Source of the DNA: Pseudarthrobacter polychromogenes
GTDB taxonomy: Bacteria > Actinomycetota > Actinomycetes > Actinomycetales > Micrococcaceae
Direction: 5' to 3'
DNA: 64,000 bases
Assembly: GCF_014644495.1 (NCBI RefSeq)
Contig: NZ_BMKU01000003.1
Location: 244,690 to 308,689, forward strand
The notes below the pieces were generated by a model, which did no database searches, had not been told where the DNA came from, and worked only from the letters and a program-made list of their open reading frames with translations. Position 1 is the stretch's first letter. Each line of letters begins with the position of its first letter. This document shows positions 8,397 through 17,279 of the stretch, piece after piece. The translations under genes and the position numbers were made by a program.

Positions 8397-9185
8397 ATGG
8401 ATGAACTTGGTGTGGCTGTAGTAATTGAAGACGATGCCGATGTCCGCAACCTCCTTGAGGGAGTGCTGACCCAGGCGGGATTCGAAGTGCATACAGCGGT
8501 GGACGGACGTGCCGGCGTGGAAGTGGTCCGCAGCAAACAGGCCAATGTTGTCACGCTGGATATCGGCCTTCCGGACATCGACGGGTTTGAAGTGTTGCGG
8601 CGGATCCGCCATTTCAGCAACGCCTACGTGGTGATGCTGACCGGCCGGACAGAGGAGCCGGACCTGTTGTCTGCCCTCAACGCGGGAGCGGACGACTACA
8701 TCGCCAAACCTTTCCGGCCCAGGGAGCTCCGGGCACGGGTGGCCGCCATGATGCGCCGGCCGCGGCATGAAATTAATGGGCAAAGGCCCGCGCCGGCATG
8801 GGGAACACCTGCCACGGCGGCCGCAGCGCCGGTCAGCCACGATTCGGCTGTCCTGCAGCATAACGGCCTGACCCTGAACCACCGAACCCGGACAGTGGAG
8901 ATCAAAGGCGAACCGCTTGGGCTGACCCGGAGCGAATTCGACCTGCTCCACGTGCTGCTCCGGGGCGGCGGTGCGGTGTGCACGCGGGCTGACCTTGTGC
9001 GGGCAGTGCGCGGCGAGTTCTACGACGACGACACGTACATCAGCGAAGCAGACGAACGCGCCGTCGAAGTCCATGTGGGCAACCTGCGGCGCAAGCTCAA
9101 GGAGGACCAGCTGTCCCCGCGCTGGCTGCAGACGGTCCGCGGCGTGGGCTACCGGCTGGCCCCCAGCAGGCCGTTTGAAGAGTAG
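8397..9185 (+). CDS. OmpR/PhoB-family response regulator
   Basis: A two-domain DNA-binding regulator of 262 aa. The receiver domain (residues 5-120) has the acidic pocket E11-D12-D13, phosphoacceptor D55 in LDIGLPD, the switch Thr in VMLTGRT and the conserved Lys in YIAKPF. After a linker, the winged helix (about 160-258) shows LTRSEFDLLHVLL, then VEVHVGNLRRKL and VRGVGYRL. ATG 8397 lies behind CAGGGA and gives a normal N-terminus; an in-frame ATG at 8331 would add 22 atypical residues. It pairs with the divergent kinase at 6475-8142. Its targets are unknown. Confidence 0.93.
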   Translation: MDELGVAVVIEDDADVRNLLEGVLTQAGFEVHTAVDGRAGVEVVRSKQANVVTLDIGLPDIDGFEVLRRIRHFSNAYVVMLTGRTEEPDLLSALNAGADDYIAKPFRPRELRARVAAMMRRPRHEINGQRPAPAWGTPATAAAAPVSHDSAVLQHNGLTLNHRTRTVEIKGEPLGLTRSEFDLLHVLLRGGGAVCTRADLVRAVRGEFYDDDTYISEADERAVEVHVGNLRRKLKEDQLSPRWLQTVRGVGYRLAPSRPFEE

Positions 9186-9191
9186 GCGGGC

Positions 9192-9656
9192 TCAGTCGTT
9201 TTCCAGGATGTAGGTGGCCTGGAGCTCGGTGACCGTCTGCCCGCCGTCCTGGGCCACGCGTTCCATGAGCGCCTGGCCCTGGCCGAAGTCGCCCAGGCGG
9301 ATCACGGACTCAAGCAGTTCCGCCAGTTTCGCCAGCCGCAGGCCGCCCACCATGGCGGAAGTGATCTTGAGGCTGATGACGGCGTCCAGGGCGGAGGCGC
9401 TGTCCTGCTCGTCCACCGCCGCAGCCAGCCGGGCGTAGCGCTGGTCCCACATGGCGGCATAGTCGCGGGCGAACCGCTGGGCGAGGCCGGAGCCGGCCAG
9501 CTCGTCTTCCAGCTCTTCAAGGACGGCTGCGTCAACGAGCGGCAAGTGACCGGCCGGTTCCTGTGGCAGCGCGGTCCCGGCAGCTGAAGCGATCCCTGGC
9601 GGCAGGGAGCCCGCAGCGGCGGCCTCGCGGCTGGTGCCGGGATCTTGACTGTGCAT
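9192..9656 (-). CDS. HPt-like domain protein lacking the phospho-histidine
   Basis: A 154-aa protein with a Pro/Ala-rich N-terminus (1-40) and a helical domain (about 45-150) resembling histidine phosphotransfer (HPt) domains. In the region normally written AHxLKGxxxxxG it reads VISLKITSAMVGG (93-105): the Leu, Lys and Gly are kept, but the phosphorylated His is Ile94. It therefore should not carry a phosphate and may act as a docking or blocking protein. It follows tadC after 94 bases and converges with the regulator gene at 8397-9185. TAGCCT at 9663-9668, 6 bases before its ATG, suggests its own leaderless promoter. Confidence 0.65.
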   Translation of the reverse strand: MHSQDPGTSREAAAAGSLPPGIASAAGTALPQEPAGHLPLVDAAVLEELEDELAGSGLAQRFARDYAAMWDQRYARLAAAVDEQDSASALDAVISLKITSAMVGGLRLAKLAELLESVIRLGDFGQGQALMERVAQDGGQTVTELQATYILEND

Positions 9657-9662
9657 TGTTCA

Positions 9663-9668
9663 AGGCTA
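9663..9668 (-). promoter_or_regulatory. Leaderless -10 of the HPt-like gene
   Basis: TAGCCT followed by TGAACA and ATG (9656). It fits the TAGnnTTGA pattern also seen at truA, glmM, glmS and the gene at 63744. Confidence 0.5.
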
Positions 9669-9750
9669 CTTCCTGAAATTCTTCCGTTGTCCTATTTCGG
9701 GGGATCCTGTGGAAACCTTGAGCGATCTTTCAGGCGGTAGTGCGTTGGCT

Positions 9751-10635
9751 TTACTGTCCGCTGAAAGTCACCACGGTATTGATGACGGCCGGCCCAAGAA
9801 TGGCGATAAAGAGAACCGGAAATATGAAGAAAAGCAGCGGAAACAGAATCATCACCGGGAGTTTCATCGCCTTCTCCTCAGCCCGCTGGCGCCGCTTTAC
9901 CCGCATGACCTTGGCCTGCACCCGCAGCACCCGGCTGATGGCGATGCCGTAGGTGTCCGCCTGGACCACGGCCTGCACAAAGCTGCGCAGCTCCGGAATG
10001 CTGGTCCGTTCGGCCAGGGAGGTATAGGACTCACGCCGGCTGCGGCCCACCTGCATGTCCTGCAGGGTCCGCACCAGTTCTTCAGCCAGCGGGCCCTTGC
10101 CGTTTTCCCCTGCGCGGGCCATGGCGCCTTCGAAGCCGAGGCCCGCCTCCACGGAAATCAGCATCTGGTCCAGGGTGTTGGCCAGTTCCAGCTGCATGAC
10201 CTTCTGGCGTTCCTGCCCCTTGCTGTAGAGCAGGAGGTCCGGGATGAAGTAGCCCAGGAACAGGACAAAAAGGCCTGAAAGCTTCATCAGCGGGGTGCTT
10301 CCGATGGCAGTCAGGTAGATGCCTACCGTGATGCCCGCAAGGCCTATCCCCAGCTTGGAACCGAGGACCTTGCCCAGCGGCATCGAGGCGGGCCGGCCGG
10401 CGAGGGCCAGCAGCCGGTCAAGGAAGGCGACATAGGCGGGGGGAGTGAGGCGCCGGCCGATGCCTTCGAACATCCCGGGTTTGCCGGAGGCGGCAACAGC
10501 CACGGGTGCGGCACCGCGGGACAGGAGATCGTTGACGGCGACGCGGCCCTGCTTGTCCACCGTCAGGACAGACCATGCCAGTCCGGCCAGGGGGACGCAG
10601 ACCAGCAGGACGGAGAGGAGAACGGTCAGGTTCAT
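9751..10635 (-). CDS. tadC: Tad pilus inner-membrane platform protein TadC, copy 1
   Basis: Type II secretion F-domain protein that, with TadB, forms the membrane platform turned by the TadA ATPase. The 294-aa product has an N-terminal membrane segment, a pair near residues 95-130 and a C-terminal one (FPLLFFIFPVLFIAILGPAV). The T2SF region contains LANTLDQMLISVEAGLGFEGAM and VQADTYGIAISRVL. Its copy-2 counterpart is 17280-18155, with the same motifs in the same order. It starts 8 bases after tadB ends. Confidence 0.9.
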   Translation of the reverse strand: MNLTVLLSVLLVCVPLAGLAWSVLTVDKQGRVAVNDLLSRGAAPVAVAASGKPGMFEGIGRRLTPPAYVAFLDRLLALAGRPASMPLGKVLGSKLGIGLAGITVGIYLTAIGSTPLMKLSGLFVLFLGYFIPDLLLYSKGQERQKVMQLELANTLDQMLISVEAGLGFEGAMARAGENGKGPLAEELVRTLQDMQVGRSRRESYTSLAERTSIPELRSFVQAVVQADTYGIAISRVLRVQAKVMRVKRRQRAEEKAMKLPVMILFPLLFFIFPVLFIAILGPAVINTVVTFSGQ

Positions 10636-10642
10636 GGCTTCC

Positions 10643-11587
10643 TCAGAACTTCAGGTCGATGATCTTGCGCATCCACAGCGCACCGATGGTCATGAGGACA
10701 AACGAGGCCCCGATCATGGCCCAGCCCAGGGGGTGGGTGAACATGGAGTTCATGTAGTTCGGACTCACCGCCAACAGCATGGCCACGATGCCGAACGGCA
10801 TGGCGATGAGGATGTAGGCGGAGAACTTGCCCTCGGCCGCCAGGGCCTTGATATGGCCCTTGATTTCGGCGCGCTCGCGGATGGTTTCGTTGACCTGGTC
10901 CAGGACGTCGGCCAGGTTGCCGCCCACCTCGCGGTTGATCTGGATGGCTTGGGAGATCCAGACGAAATCTTCGTTCTTCATCCGGTCCGCGGTGTCGTTG
11001 AGGGCGGCGAGCAGGTCCCGGCCCAGGCTGGTTTCCGTGATCACGCGCCGCATTTCCTCCGACGTCGGCTTTTGGGATTCTGCCGCCGCAGCATCGATGG
11101 CGCGCAGGATGCTGTGCCCGGCGCGGAGGCCGCCGGACAGGAGCTGGAGCGTGTCGCCCAGTTGGCTGTCGAAGGTGGCCCGCCGTTTTCCGGCCAGGAA
11201 TCCCAGGACGAGTTTTCCGATGAAGGGCGCCAGCAGCGCCAGGAGGAGCCCCACCAGGGGTCCCACGGTGACGGTGCCCACCAGCATCCCCACGCCGGCG
11301 CCGATTCCCACCAGCAGGAAGAATTCGGCCTGGCTGAGCCGGAGCCCGGCGTTCTCAAGCTCGGGCCGGGCAAAGAGGGAGATGTTCCGGCCGGCGAGGA
11401 GCCGCTCGAAGGACCGGACGGCGGAGAGCGCCAAACGCGTCAGGGAAGAGGAAGGTTCGGGATCAAAAGGACGACGGCGGTCCAGCGGCACGTCCGGCGC
11501 GCTGGGCAGCAGCACCGCGGCGCCGAACAGGGTCACGGCTGTGAGGAGGATGGCGGTTCCGGCAGCAAGGATCATGGCGGCCGTCAC
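10643..11587 (-). CDS. tadB: Tad pilus inner-membrane platform protein TadB, copy 1
   Basis: The second F-domain platform protein, 314 aa from GTG 11587. This start makes a 4-base GTGA overlap with the end of tadA, as in copy 2; an ATG at 11575 is the alternative. Motifs: [20 protein letters not shown], then [21 protein letters not shown], and membrane segments at the N-terminus, near 100-140 and at the C-terminus. The gene shares a reading frame with the 5' part of the frameshifted tadA upstream, so a naive translation joins the two into one false 841-aa protein. Confidence 0.88.
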   Translation of the reverse strand: MTAAMILAAGTAILLTAVTLFGAAVLLPSAPDVPLDRRRPFDPEPSSSLTRLALSAVRSFERLLAGRNISLFARPELENAGLRLSQAEFFLLVGIGAGVGMLVGTVTVGPLVGLLLALLAPFIGKLVLGFLAGKRRATFDSQLGDTLQLLSGGLRAGHSILRAIDAAAAESQKPTSEEMRRVITETSLGRDLLAALNDTADRMKNEDFVWISQAIQINREVGGNLADVLDQVNETIRERAEIKGHIKALAAEGKFSAYILIAMPFGIVAMLLAVSPNYMNSMFTHPLGWAMIGASFVLMTIGALWMRKIIDLKF

Positions 11588-13120
11588 CGTCCGCCGTGGT
11601 TCTGGCCGGCCGTGGGCTGGCTTACCGCCGTCTGCGGTCCGGCGAACACGCCGGGGGAGACGTGGATGCCCAGGTCCTCGAACCGGTCGATGAAGCGTGG
11701 CCGGATGCCGGTGGCCACGGGCTTGCCGAGGAAGCGGCCGTGGGCGTCCACGCCGGCGGAGTAGTCGAAGACGAAGGCGTCCTGGAGGGTGACGATGTCC
11801 CCTTCCATGCCCTGGACTTCGGTGACGTGGGTGATGCGGCGGGAGCCGTCCCGGAGCCGGGAGATCTGGACGATGAGGTTGACGGCGGAGGCGATCTGTT
11901 CGCGGATGGCGCGCAGCGGCAGGTCCATGCCGGCCATGAGCACCAGGGTTTCGAGCCTGGCCACCGCGTCCCGGGGGGGAGTTGGAGTGGACCGTTGAGA
12001 GGGAGCCGTCGTGGCCGGTGTTCATGGCCTGGAGCATGTCCAGCGATTCCCCGCCACGGACCTCGCCCACCACGATCCGGTCCGGGCGCATGCGCAGCGA
12101 GTTCCGCAGCAGTTCGCGGATGGTGACCTCGCCCTTGCCCTCGGTGTTCGGCGGGCGGCTTTCGAGCCGGACCACGTGCTGCTGCTGGATCTGCAGTTCC
12201 ACGGCGTCCTCGATGGTCACGATCCGCTCGTCCGCGGGCAGGAAGGAGGACAGCACGTTGAGAAGGGTGGTTTTGCCGGTGCCGGTACCGCCGGAGACGA
12301 TGATGTTGAGCTTGGCTTTGACGCAGGCGTTGAGCAGCTCGGCCATCTCGGGGGTGAGGGTGCCGAAGTCGATCAGGTTGCGGACAGTGAGGGGGACCTT
12401 GCTGAATTTACGGATGGTCAGTGAGGAGCCGCCCACGGCCAGCGGAGGGATGACTGCGTTGACGCGTGAGCCGTCCTCGAGGCGGGCGTCCACCAGCGGG
12501 GAGGACTCGTCGATGCGGCGACCCACCTTGGAGACGATCCGCTCGATGACCTTGCGCAGGTGGTCCTCCGAGCTGAAGCGGGACTCCGTCAGGGTCAGCT
12601 TGCCCTTGCGTTCAACGTAGATCTGGTCCATCCGGTTGACCATGATCTCGGTGACGGCGGGATCGTCCAGCAGGCGCTGGAGGGGGCCGAAGCCCAGGAC
12701 GTCGTCGGAAATATCCTGGACCAGCCGGGTGCGTTCCTCGGGCGTCAGCGGAACCTGTTCGGCGTCGATGATCCGCGTCAGCTCCTCCTTGGCCGTGCTC
12801 CGCAGCTCGTGCTCGGTGGCCGTCGCGTCGTTGAAGCGCGCGCCCATCCGCTCGAAAAGCGCGGTGGCCGCGCGGTGCTTCATGGCGGCGAAGACGTCCA
12901 CGGACTGTGCCTTGGGCACTGCAGGAGCTGAAGGCACTGGGGAGGCACCGGCGTCGGACGTTGGAATGACGACGGCGGGAGCGGCGGTAAGGTGCCGCGG
13001 CTCGCTCTCCCCGGTCCTGGCCGGGGCAGCCGCGGGCCGCGGTGGTTCGAGCACGGCTACATTGCTGCCGGCGGACTGGTTCCGGTCCTGGACCGCGCTG
13101 ATCCGTTCGGAGAGTTTCAT
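11584..13120 (-). pseudogene. tadA: Frameshifted Tad pilus ATPase TadA/CpaF, copy 1
   Basis: Motor ATPase that drives Flp pilus assembly. From ATG 13120 the frame is normal through the Walker A motif GGTGTGKTT (277-285), [15 protein letters not shown] and [15 protein letters not shown], then breaks at 11973-11979, where seven G on the plus strand replace the six needed. The rest ([15 protein letters not shown] to the end) continues in another frame to 11584. Removing one base restores a protein of about 511 aa resembling copy 2 (19119-20594). This could be inactivation, a phase-variable tract or a sequencing error. The start overlaps the stop of tadZ by one base (TGATG). Confidence 0.85.
11973..11979 (+). 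other. Seven-G homopolymer at the tadA frameshift
   Basis: The plus strand reads GTCCC followed by seven G and AG. The copy-2 gene has CCCGGGGTGAG at the same place and stays in frame (HANSPRDAIARLE). In copy 1 the matching [10 protein letters not shown] frame needs six G. The single extra base accounts for the whole frame change. Confidence 0.85.
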
Positions 13121-14316
13121 CAGATGACCACCCTTCGGTGCAGCTTCCGCTGGGTCTGGGTGCGCCACGCCGGGTTGAAGCGTTCCACCAGCTGGCGGAG
13201 ACTTTTGACGGCGGGGTCCTTTTTGGATTCCTGGAGGACGGGGATGCCGCGGTTGGTGGACAGGGCCACGGCGCGGGACCGGGGAACGCTGACGTCCACC
13301 GGGGCGCCGATGGTGGACTCGACGTCCCGGACGTTGAGGCCGGCTTTGGCGTCCGCCATGTTCAGGACCACGTGCCGGGACTCGGGCATGATCTCCAGCT
13401 GGCGGAGCACCTCAAGGCCCGAGCGCAGGCCGCGGAGGCTGGGGATGTCCATGGCGCTGACCCACACAACGTCGGTGCACTGTTCCATGGCGGCCAGGCC
13501 GATTTCGGGCATGCCGGGGGCGGTGTCCAGGACCACGTACTGGAATTCCTGGGCAAGCTGTTCCAGCAGGCGGGTGATCTGCTCCGGCGTGATGTGGTCC
13601 GCGTCCACCGGGTTCGGCGGGGCGCACAGTGCATAGATCCCGGCGGGGTGCACGGTGAGGAAGGCCTTGAGGACCAGGGAGTCCTGGGCGGCCGCGGGGG
13701 TGACGGCGTCCGTGACCGTGTGCTCGGGGTTGAGGTACAGGCCGGAGGCGACGTCGCCGAACTGCAGGTCAAGGTCCACGATGACCACGCTCATGGGGGC
13801 GATCTGGCCCAGGCCGATAGCGATGTTCGTGGCGAGGGTGGTTTTGCCGACGCCGCCCTTGGGCGAGAAGACACCGATCACCAGGCCCTTGCCGCCGTTG
13901 TCCGCCGCCTGTGTTTCGGGGCTCCGGTGCCGGGTGGCGAAGGACTGGCAGGCCCGCTCCAGCAGCACGCGGATCTCGGCGGCGTCCGCCTGCGGGCTGA
14001 GGATGTCCCGGATGCCGGCGCGCATGGCGTGGACCAGGAAGGACGGGTCGATGTCGCTGACCAGCACCAGGCTGAGGCCCGGGAGCTGGACGTCGAAGAC
14101 CTTGGCGAACCGCAGCGCCTCCTCGTAGGGGACGTCCGGGCCGATGATCAGGACTTCGGGCTGCTCCTGGTTGAGGAGGGCGAACAGTTCGGCGGGGCCC
14201 GCGGGGAGGATGTCCGAGGCGATGGTCTGGACGGAGCCGCGGAGGCCGTGGGCGACGGCGGCGCGCAGTTTCTGGTCAAACTCGGCGCTGGGGGAGAGGA
14301 GGACGAACCGGCTCAC
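13120..14316 (-). CDS. tadZ: Pilus localisation ATPase TadZ/CpaE, copy 1
   Basis: A MinD/ParA-like ATPase that places the Tad machine in the cell. The 398-aa product has a degenerate receiver-like domain (1-125) and a deviant Walker A motif [20 protein letters not shown] (151-170), followed by [17 protein letters not shown]. It starts at GTG 14316, giving a 4-base GTGA overlap with the gene before it. An ATG at 14388 would add 24 residues inside that gene. Copy 2 is 20591-21796. Confidence 0.92.
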   Translation of the reverse strand: MSRFVLLSPSAEFDQKLRAAVAHGLRGSVQTIASDILPAGPAELFALLNQEQPEVLIIGPDVPYEEALRFAKVFDVQLPGLSLVLVSDIDPSFLVHAMRAGIRDILSPQADAAEIRVLLERACQSFATRHRSPETQAADNGGKGLVIGVFSPKGGVGKTTLATNIAIGLGQIAPMSVVIVDLDLQFGDVASGLYLNPEHTVTDAVTPAAAQDSLVLKAFLTVHPAGIYALCAPPNPVDADHITPEQITRLLEQLAQEFQYVVLDTAPGMPEIGLAAMEQCTDVVWVSAMDIPSLRGLRSGLEVLRQLEIMPESRHVVLNMADAKAGLNVRDVESTIGAPVDVSVPRSRAVALSTNRGIPVLQESKKDPAVKSLRQLVERFNPAWRTQTQRKLHRRVVI

Positions 14317-15068
14317 TTGTAGACCACTTCCTTGCGTTCGATCCGGGGTCCGTTGTCCTGGGCGTCTAGGGGTTCCTTGGTGAGCCACAGCCTGCCGAAC
14401 TCGGAGGCGAAAACGATCTTGCCGGCGTCGACATCGTTGACTGCGACGGTGAGCATGAGCGAGCCCTCCGGGAGGGTGGTGTCCGCAGGATCCGAGCCGT
14501 CAGCCGGTTTCTCCGCGCTCGCGGCCTGGGGCGCGCGCTGGACAGCGGTAACGAGGACTTTGCGGACTGTCATCTGGGTGGTGGGGTCGTCGGTCTTGGC
14601 CTTGTAGGCGCCAGCGTCGAAGGTGAGGAAGATGCCTACGTGGTCCCCGACGTCGATCCTGCCGCCCACTACCCGCTTGGGCTCGACTTCAAAGGAGACT
14701 TCCTGAAGTCCGGCGGGGACCTCTACGGCGCCCTGTGCCTTGACGTCTGCGGGAGCGACAAGCCGCTCGTTCAGGAGCTGTTCGCCCGGGACAAGGTCCA
14801 CTGCGCTGACGGTGTTGGCCTTGCCCTCCAGGGTGCTGAGGGCACTGTCGGACTTTCCTGCTGCCGGGACCTTCTCGACGACCAAAGAGGCGGCCATGTC
14901 GTTGACCGGGGTGCCTGCCGGGATGGCGGTCTTGACCACCAGGACGTCCACGGGTTCGGTGGATGCGAGGGCGCGCTGATCGGCGCCGTTCGCGTAGAAG
15001 AGGATGAGGAGGGCTCCCACGAGCGCCAGGGCAACCGCGGCCGTTCCGGCGAGCAGGCGAGACTTCAC
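14313..15068 (-). CDS. SAF-domain pilus assembly protein CpaB/RcpC, copy 1
   Basis: CpaB/RcpC family protein of 251 aa. It has one N-terminal membrane segment (LLAGTAAVALALVGALLILF) and then an extracytoplasmic SAF domain (AIPAGTPVNDMAASLVVEKV, LVPGEQLLNERLV). In diderms it works with the secretin; here no secretin gene is present, as expected for a monoderm, so it probably acts in the cell wall. GTG 15068 is preceded by CAGGAG at 7 bases. It overlaps tadZ by 4 bases. Confidence 0.88.
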   Translation of the reverse strand: MKSRLLAGTAAVALALVGALLILFYANGADQRALASTEPVDVLVVKTAIPAGTPVNDMAASLVVEKVPAAGKSDSALSTLEGKANTVSAVDLVPGEQLLNERLVAPADVKAQGAVEVPAGLQEVSFEVEPKRVVGGRIDVGDHVGIFLTFDAGAYKAKTDDPTTQMTVRKVLVTAVQRAPQAASAEKPADGSDPADTTLPEGSLMLTVAVNDVDAGKIVFASEFGRLWLTKEPLDAQDNGPRIERKEVVYK

Positions 15069-15094
15069 TTTCAGCTCCTGAATATTTGGTGTGG

Positions 15095-16132
15095 CTAGAG
15101 GGTGGGGCGGGCGATGGTGGCGCCGTATTCGTCCACGGGTCCAAGGGTGTAGCCGTCGGCGAGGGAGACGTACTTGACGAAGCTGCCGATGACGCCGCGG
15201 CACTCACCCCGGCATTCCGTGGCGGTGGTGACGCCCGTCGTCGTAGAAGCCCTGTTTTGGAAGGTGTAGGGGAGGGATGATTCGCCGCTGAATTTCCAGC
15301 CGGTGACTTTGAAAGCTGCGAAGGAGACGAGCCCGTAGACGGCACCGTTTCCTGTTCCGGTGACCTTGTTGAACACCGGAAGGAGGACGATGACTTCACG
15401 GCCGGCGGTGATGTCGCTGGCCCAGCGGTTGAGTTCGGTGGTGCAGTTGCCGGGAGCGTTGTTGCCGGGGTCGCTGCCGCCTTCGCTGACGGCGAGGTCG
15501 ATGGTGCCGCCGCACTTTCCGGCGTCCTGGACCAGCCAGCCGAAGCCGCCCTCCACTGCGGCGCCGGACGGGCCGTAGTTGCAGTCAGCGTTGACGTTCT
15601 TTCCGTGTTCCTGGAGGCGCTGGAGGCTGGCGCCGATGTTGTCCTTGACCTGGCAGACGGAGAATGCCAGGGGGAATGCGGTGCGGCCGGCCTTGGGGCT
15701 TCCCCAGATGGCCGATGCCCGGGCGCCCACTTCTTTGGTGGGAACGCCGAGGACGTCCGCGAAAAAGAGGGAGACGGAGTTGTCGGTGCCGCCTGGTTCC
15801 TTGGCGGAGGTGGTGACGCTGACTTTCCGGGCGGTGGTGTCGAGCTCGATGGTGTGCACTTTGCTCATGCCGTCCAGCGCGTTCTGGTTGGCCAGGCTGG
15901 TGGCGAGGGTGGATGTTGTGGAACACACCGGATCCGCTGCATTGCGTGCGCACTTCTGCGCGAGGGCAATGGCCGAGGCGTCGGCGCCGTTCTGCAGCTG
16001 TGCGCGCTCCGAGTAGATCATCCCGACGTCCACGGCGATGGCCACGAAGCCGAGGAGGGTCACCATGAGGATGGCGACGATGACGCTGATGGCGCCATTT
16101 TCGTTTGCTTTGTCCTCGGTCAGCCTCCGCAC
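15095..16132 (-). CDS. TadG-like pilus-associated protein, copy 1
   Basis: A 345-aa protein with an N-terminal hydrophobic prepilin-like helix (GAISVIVAILMVTLLGFVAI), the TadG-type stretch YSERAQLQNGADASAIALAQ and a large Cys-containing extracellular part. It starts at GTG 16132, 13 bases inside the end of tadE, the same overlap as in copy 2. It is probably an anchoring or minor pseudopilin component. The C-terminal two thirds differ clearly from copy 2 (22591-23610), so the exposed part varies between the two systems. Confidence 0.82.
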   Translation of the reverse strand: MRRLTEDKANENGAISVIVAILMVTLLGFVAIAVDVGMIYSERAQLQNGADASAIALAQKCARNAADPVCSTTSTLATSLANQNALDGMSKVHTIELDTTARKVSVTTSAKEPGGTDNSVSLFFADVLGVPTKEVGARASAIWGSPKAGRTAFPLAFSVCQVKDNIGASLQRLQEHGKNVNADCNYGPSGAAVEGGFGWLVQDAGKCGGTIDLAVSEGGSDPGNNAPGNCTTELNRWASDITAGREVIVLLPVFNKVTGTGNGAVYGLVSFAAFKVTGWKFSGESSLPYTFQNRASTTTGVTTATECRGECRGVIGSFVKYVSLADGYTLGPVDEYGATIARPTL

Positions 16133-16494
16133 AGCATGACCCCCTTGCCGGTCATCGGGAAGGGGCCGGCAATGCCCGTGATGGTGGAGAGGTTGTACTT
16201 GATGGTGAGGGTCACTTGGGCGCCCGTGCTGCACGCGTTGGTGCTGAGCGTGATGTCCGTGGCGAGGATGCTGGTGCTGACGGATGCCGCGGCGTTCTTG
16301 GCGGCGGTCTTGGCTCCGGCCGGATCGTTGCCGATGGCCATCACTCGGACGCCGTCGCGGGCGGCGTTGGTGAGGGTGATCTGGGCGTTGTAGGCGCGGC
16401 CGAATTCGATGGTGCCCAGGACAAGCATCAAGAGGAGGGGCAGCAGGATCGCGAATTCGACGGCGGCTGCACCGCGTTCCGAATCGTTTGACAC
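16120..16494 (-). CDS. tadE: TadE-like minor pseudopilin, copy 1
   Basis: A 124-aa TadE-domain protein with the short basic leader and hydrophobic helix of pseudopilins: ERGAAAVEFAILLPLLLML, where cleavage by TadV is expected after the Gly and the Glu at +5 is kept. The downstream part holds a Cys pair. GTG 16494 has GAGGAGG 7 bases upstream; GTG 16503 overlaps that site and is less likely. It is followed by tadG with a 13-base overlap. Confidence 0.82.
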   Translation of the reverse strand: MSNDSERGAAAVEFAILLPLLLMLVLGTIEFGRAYNAQITLTNAARDGVRVMAIGNDPAGAKTAAKNAAASVSTSILATDITLSTNACSTGAQVTLTIKYNLSTITGIAGPFPMTGKGVMLCGG

Positions 16495-16550
16495 CTGCTG
16501 CACCTCCTCTTGAATGACTCGTGTTCTGTGCCTGCTTCTTTGAGGCGGTG

Positions 16551-16577
16551 CGGTTCCAATATGGGGGGCCGGAACCG
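16551..16577 (-). terminator. Small hairpin after Flp pilin 1
   Basis: A 7-base stem CGGTTCC (16551-16557) and GGAACCG (16571-16577) with a 13-base loop, between pilin 1 and tadE. It is weaker than the hairpins after the other pilin genes. Confidence 0.4.
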
Positions 16578-16584
16578 GACGGTC

Positions 16585-16794
16585 CTAAGGGACGGTGGGA
16601 ACGGTAGTGGTCTGCGGGTTGGCGATGTCGGTTGAGACGCCGCTGAACATAGTTCCGAGCTGCCCACCGAGGGTGCTGACGGCAACAATAATGACGACGG
16701 CGATGAGGGCGACCATGATGCCGTATTCAACAGCGGTTGCGCCCTTCTCTTCGCTGCGGAGGCGGATCATGAGGTTGGTGTAAAGAGAAAGCAT
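16585..16794 (-). CDS. flp: Flp type IVb major pilin 1
   Basis: A 69-aa pilin. The prepilin motif EEKG-ATAVEYG (cleavage after Gly, Glu at +5, Tyr at +6) is followed by the hydrophobic helix IMVALIAVVIIVAV and a short tail ending in TTTVPTVP. GAGTACAAA precedes ATG 16794, with CAGGAG as ribosome-binding site. It heads the copy-1 Tad operon (pilin, TadE, TadG, CpaB, TadZ, TadA, TadB, TadC). The sequence differs from pilins 3 and 4, so the two loci probably build different filaments. Confidence 0.92.
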   Translation of the reverse strand: MLSLYTNLMIRLRSEEKGATAVEYGIMVALIAVVIIVAVSTLGGQLGTMFSGVSTDIANPQTTTVPTVP

Positions 16795-16894
16795 TTTGTA
16801 CTCCTGAGCGAGACGGATGGCTGGCCCTGCACCAGCACTGAAACGAAGTTAGCAACCCGTTTTGCCACTAATCCCGGATCTTGGAGCATCCTGC

Positions 16895-16907
16895 GTAAAG
16901 GCTTTAC
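16895..16907. promoter_or_regulatory. Palindrome upstream of Flp pilin 1
   Basis: GTAAAG-G-CTTTAC is a 13-base perfect palindrome about 100 bases before the ATG of pilin 1, in the 262-base gap between pilins 1 and 2. It could be an operator of the copy-1 Tad operon. This is inference from symmetry and position only. Confidence 0.3.
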
Positions 16908-16983
16908 AGGGTGTATTTCTCCTGCGCTATTGATGGGTCCTCGCTGCGCTAACGCTGGATTTCGCGGGGCCCTAGCACACAAG

Positions 16984-17018
16984 CGGACCCCCTCGGTTCT
17001 GGGTGCCGAGGGGGTCCG
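16984..17018 (-). terminator. Strong hairpin after Flp pilin 2
   Basis: Perfect 13-base arms (16984-16996 and 17006-17018, GGACCCCCTCGG and its complement) with a 9-base loop. It lies 38 bases after the stop of pilin 2 on the minus strand and probably ends the copy-2 Tad operon. Confidence 0.8.
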
Positions 17019-17056
17019 GTATGTGGGGCGCCTGGCGGCGCGATTTCATGGAGAGG

Positions 17057-17272
17057 CTAAGGGATGCCTAAAGCTGCTCGTAGTGCCGTGGCAAGGCTTT
17101 GGTAGTGAAGGTTGAGCGCTTGACCGAAAGCCGTGACGCCGATGACCAAGGCCAGTGCCAGGAATGAAACAAGCATTCCGTATTCCGTTGCCGTGGACCC
17201 GCGTTGTTCCGTAATGACCTTCGTGACCGCCCTGCGAAGACGATCCTGGCTCAGAATGTTATGTAGATTCAT
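17057..17272 (-). CDS. Flp-like type IVb pilin 2
   Basis: A 71-aa pilin with a longer leader (about 25 residues) before the cleavage motif QRG-STATEYG and helix LVSFLALALVIGVTAFG. It sits at the 3' end of the copy-2 operon, 7 bases after tadC, while pilins 3 and 4 sit at the 5' end. Its position and divergent C-terminus (LHYQSLATALRAALGIP) suggest a minor or accessory pilin. A strong terminator follows. Confidence 0.88.
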   Translation of the reverse strand: MNLHNILSQDRLRRAVTKVITEQRGSTATEYGMLVSFLALALVIGVTAFGQALNLHYQSLATALRAALGIP

Positions 17273-17279
17273 GCTGCAC

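Noticed and set aside
10643..13168. Single 841-aa open frame joining TadA and TadB
   Set aside because: The middle is out-of-frame sequence rich in Arg, Pro and His; the true TadA continuation is in another frame. It is a product of the seven-G frameshift.
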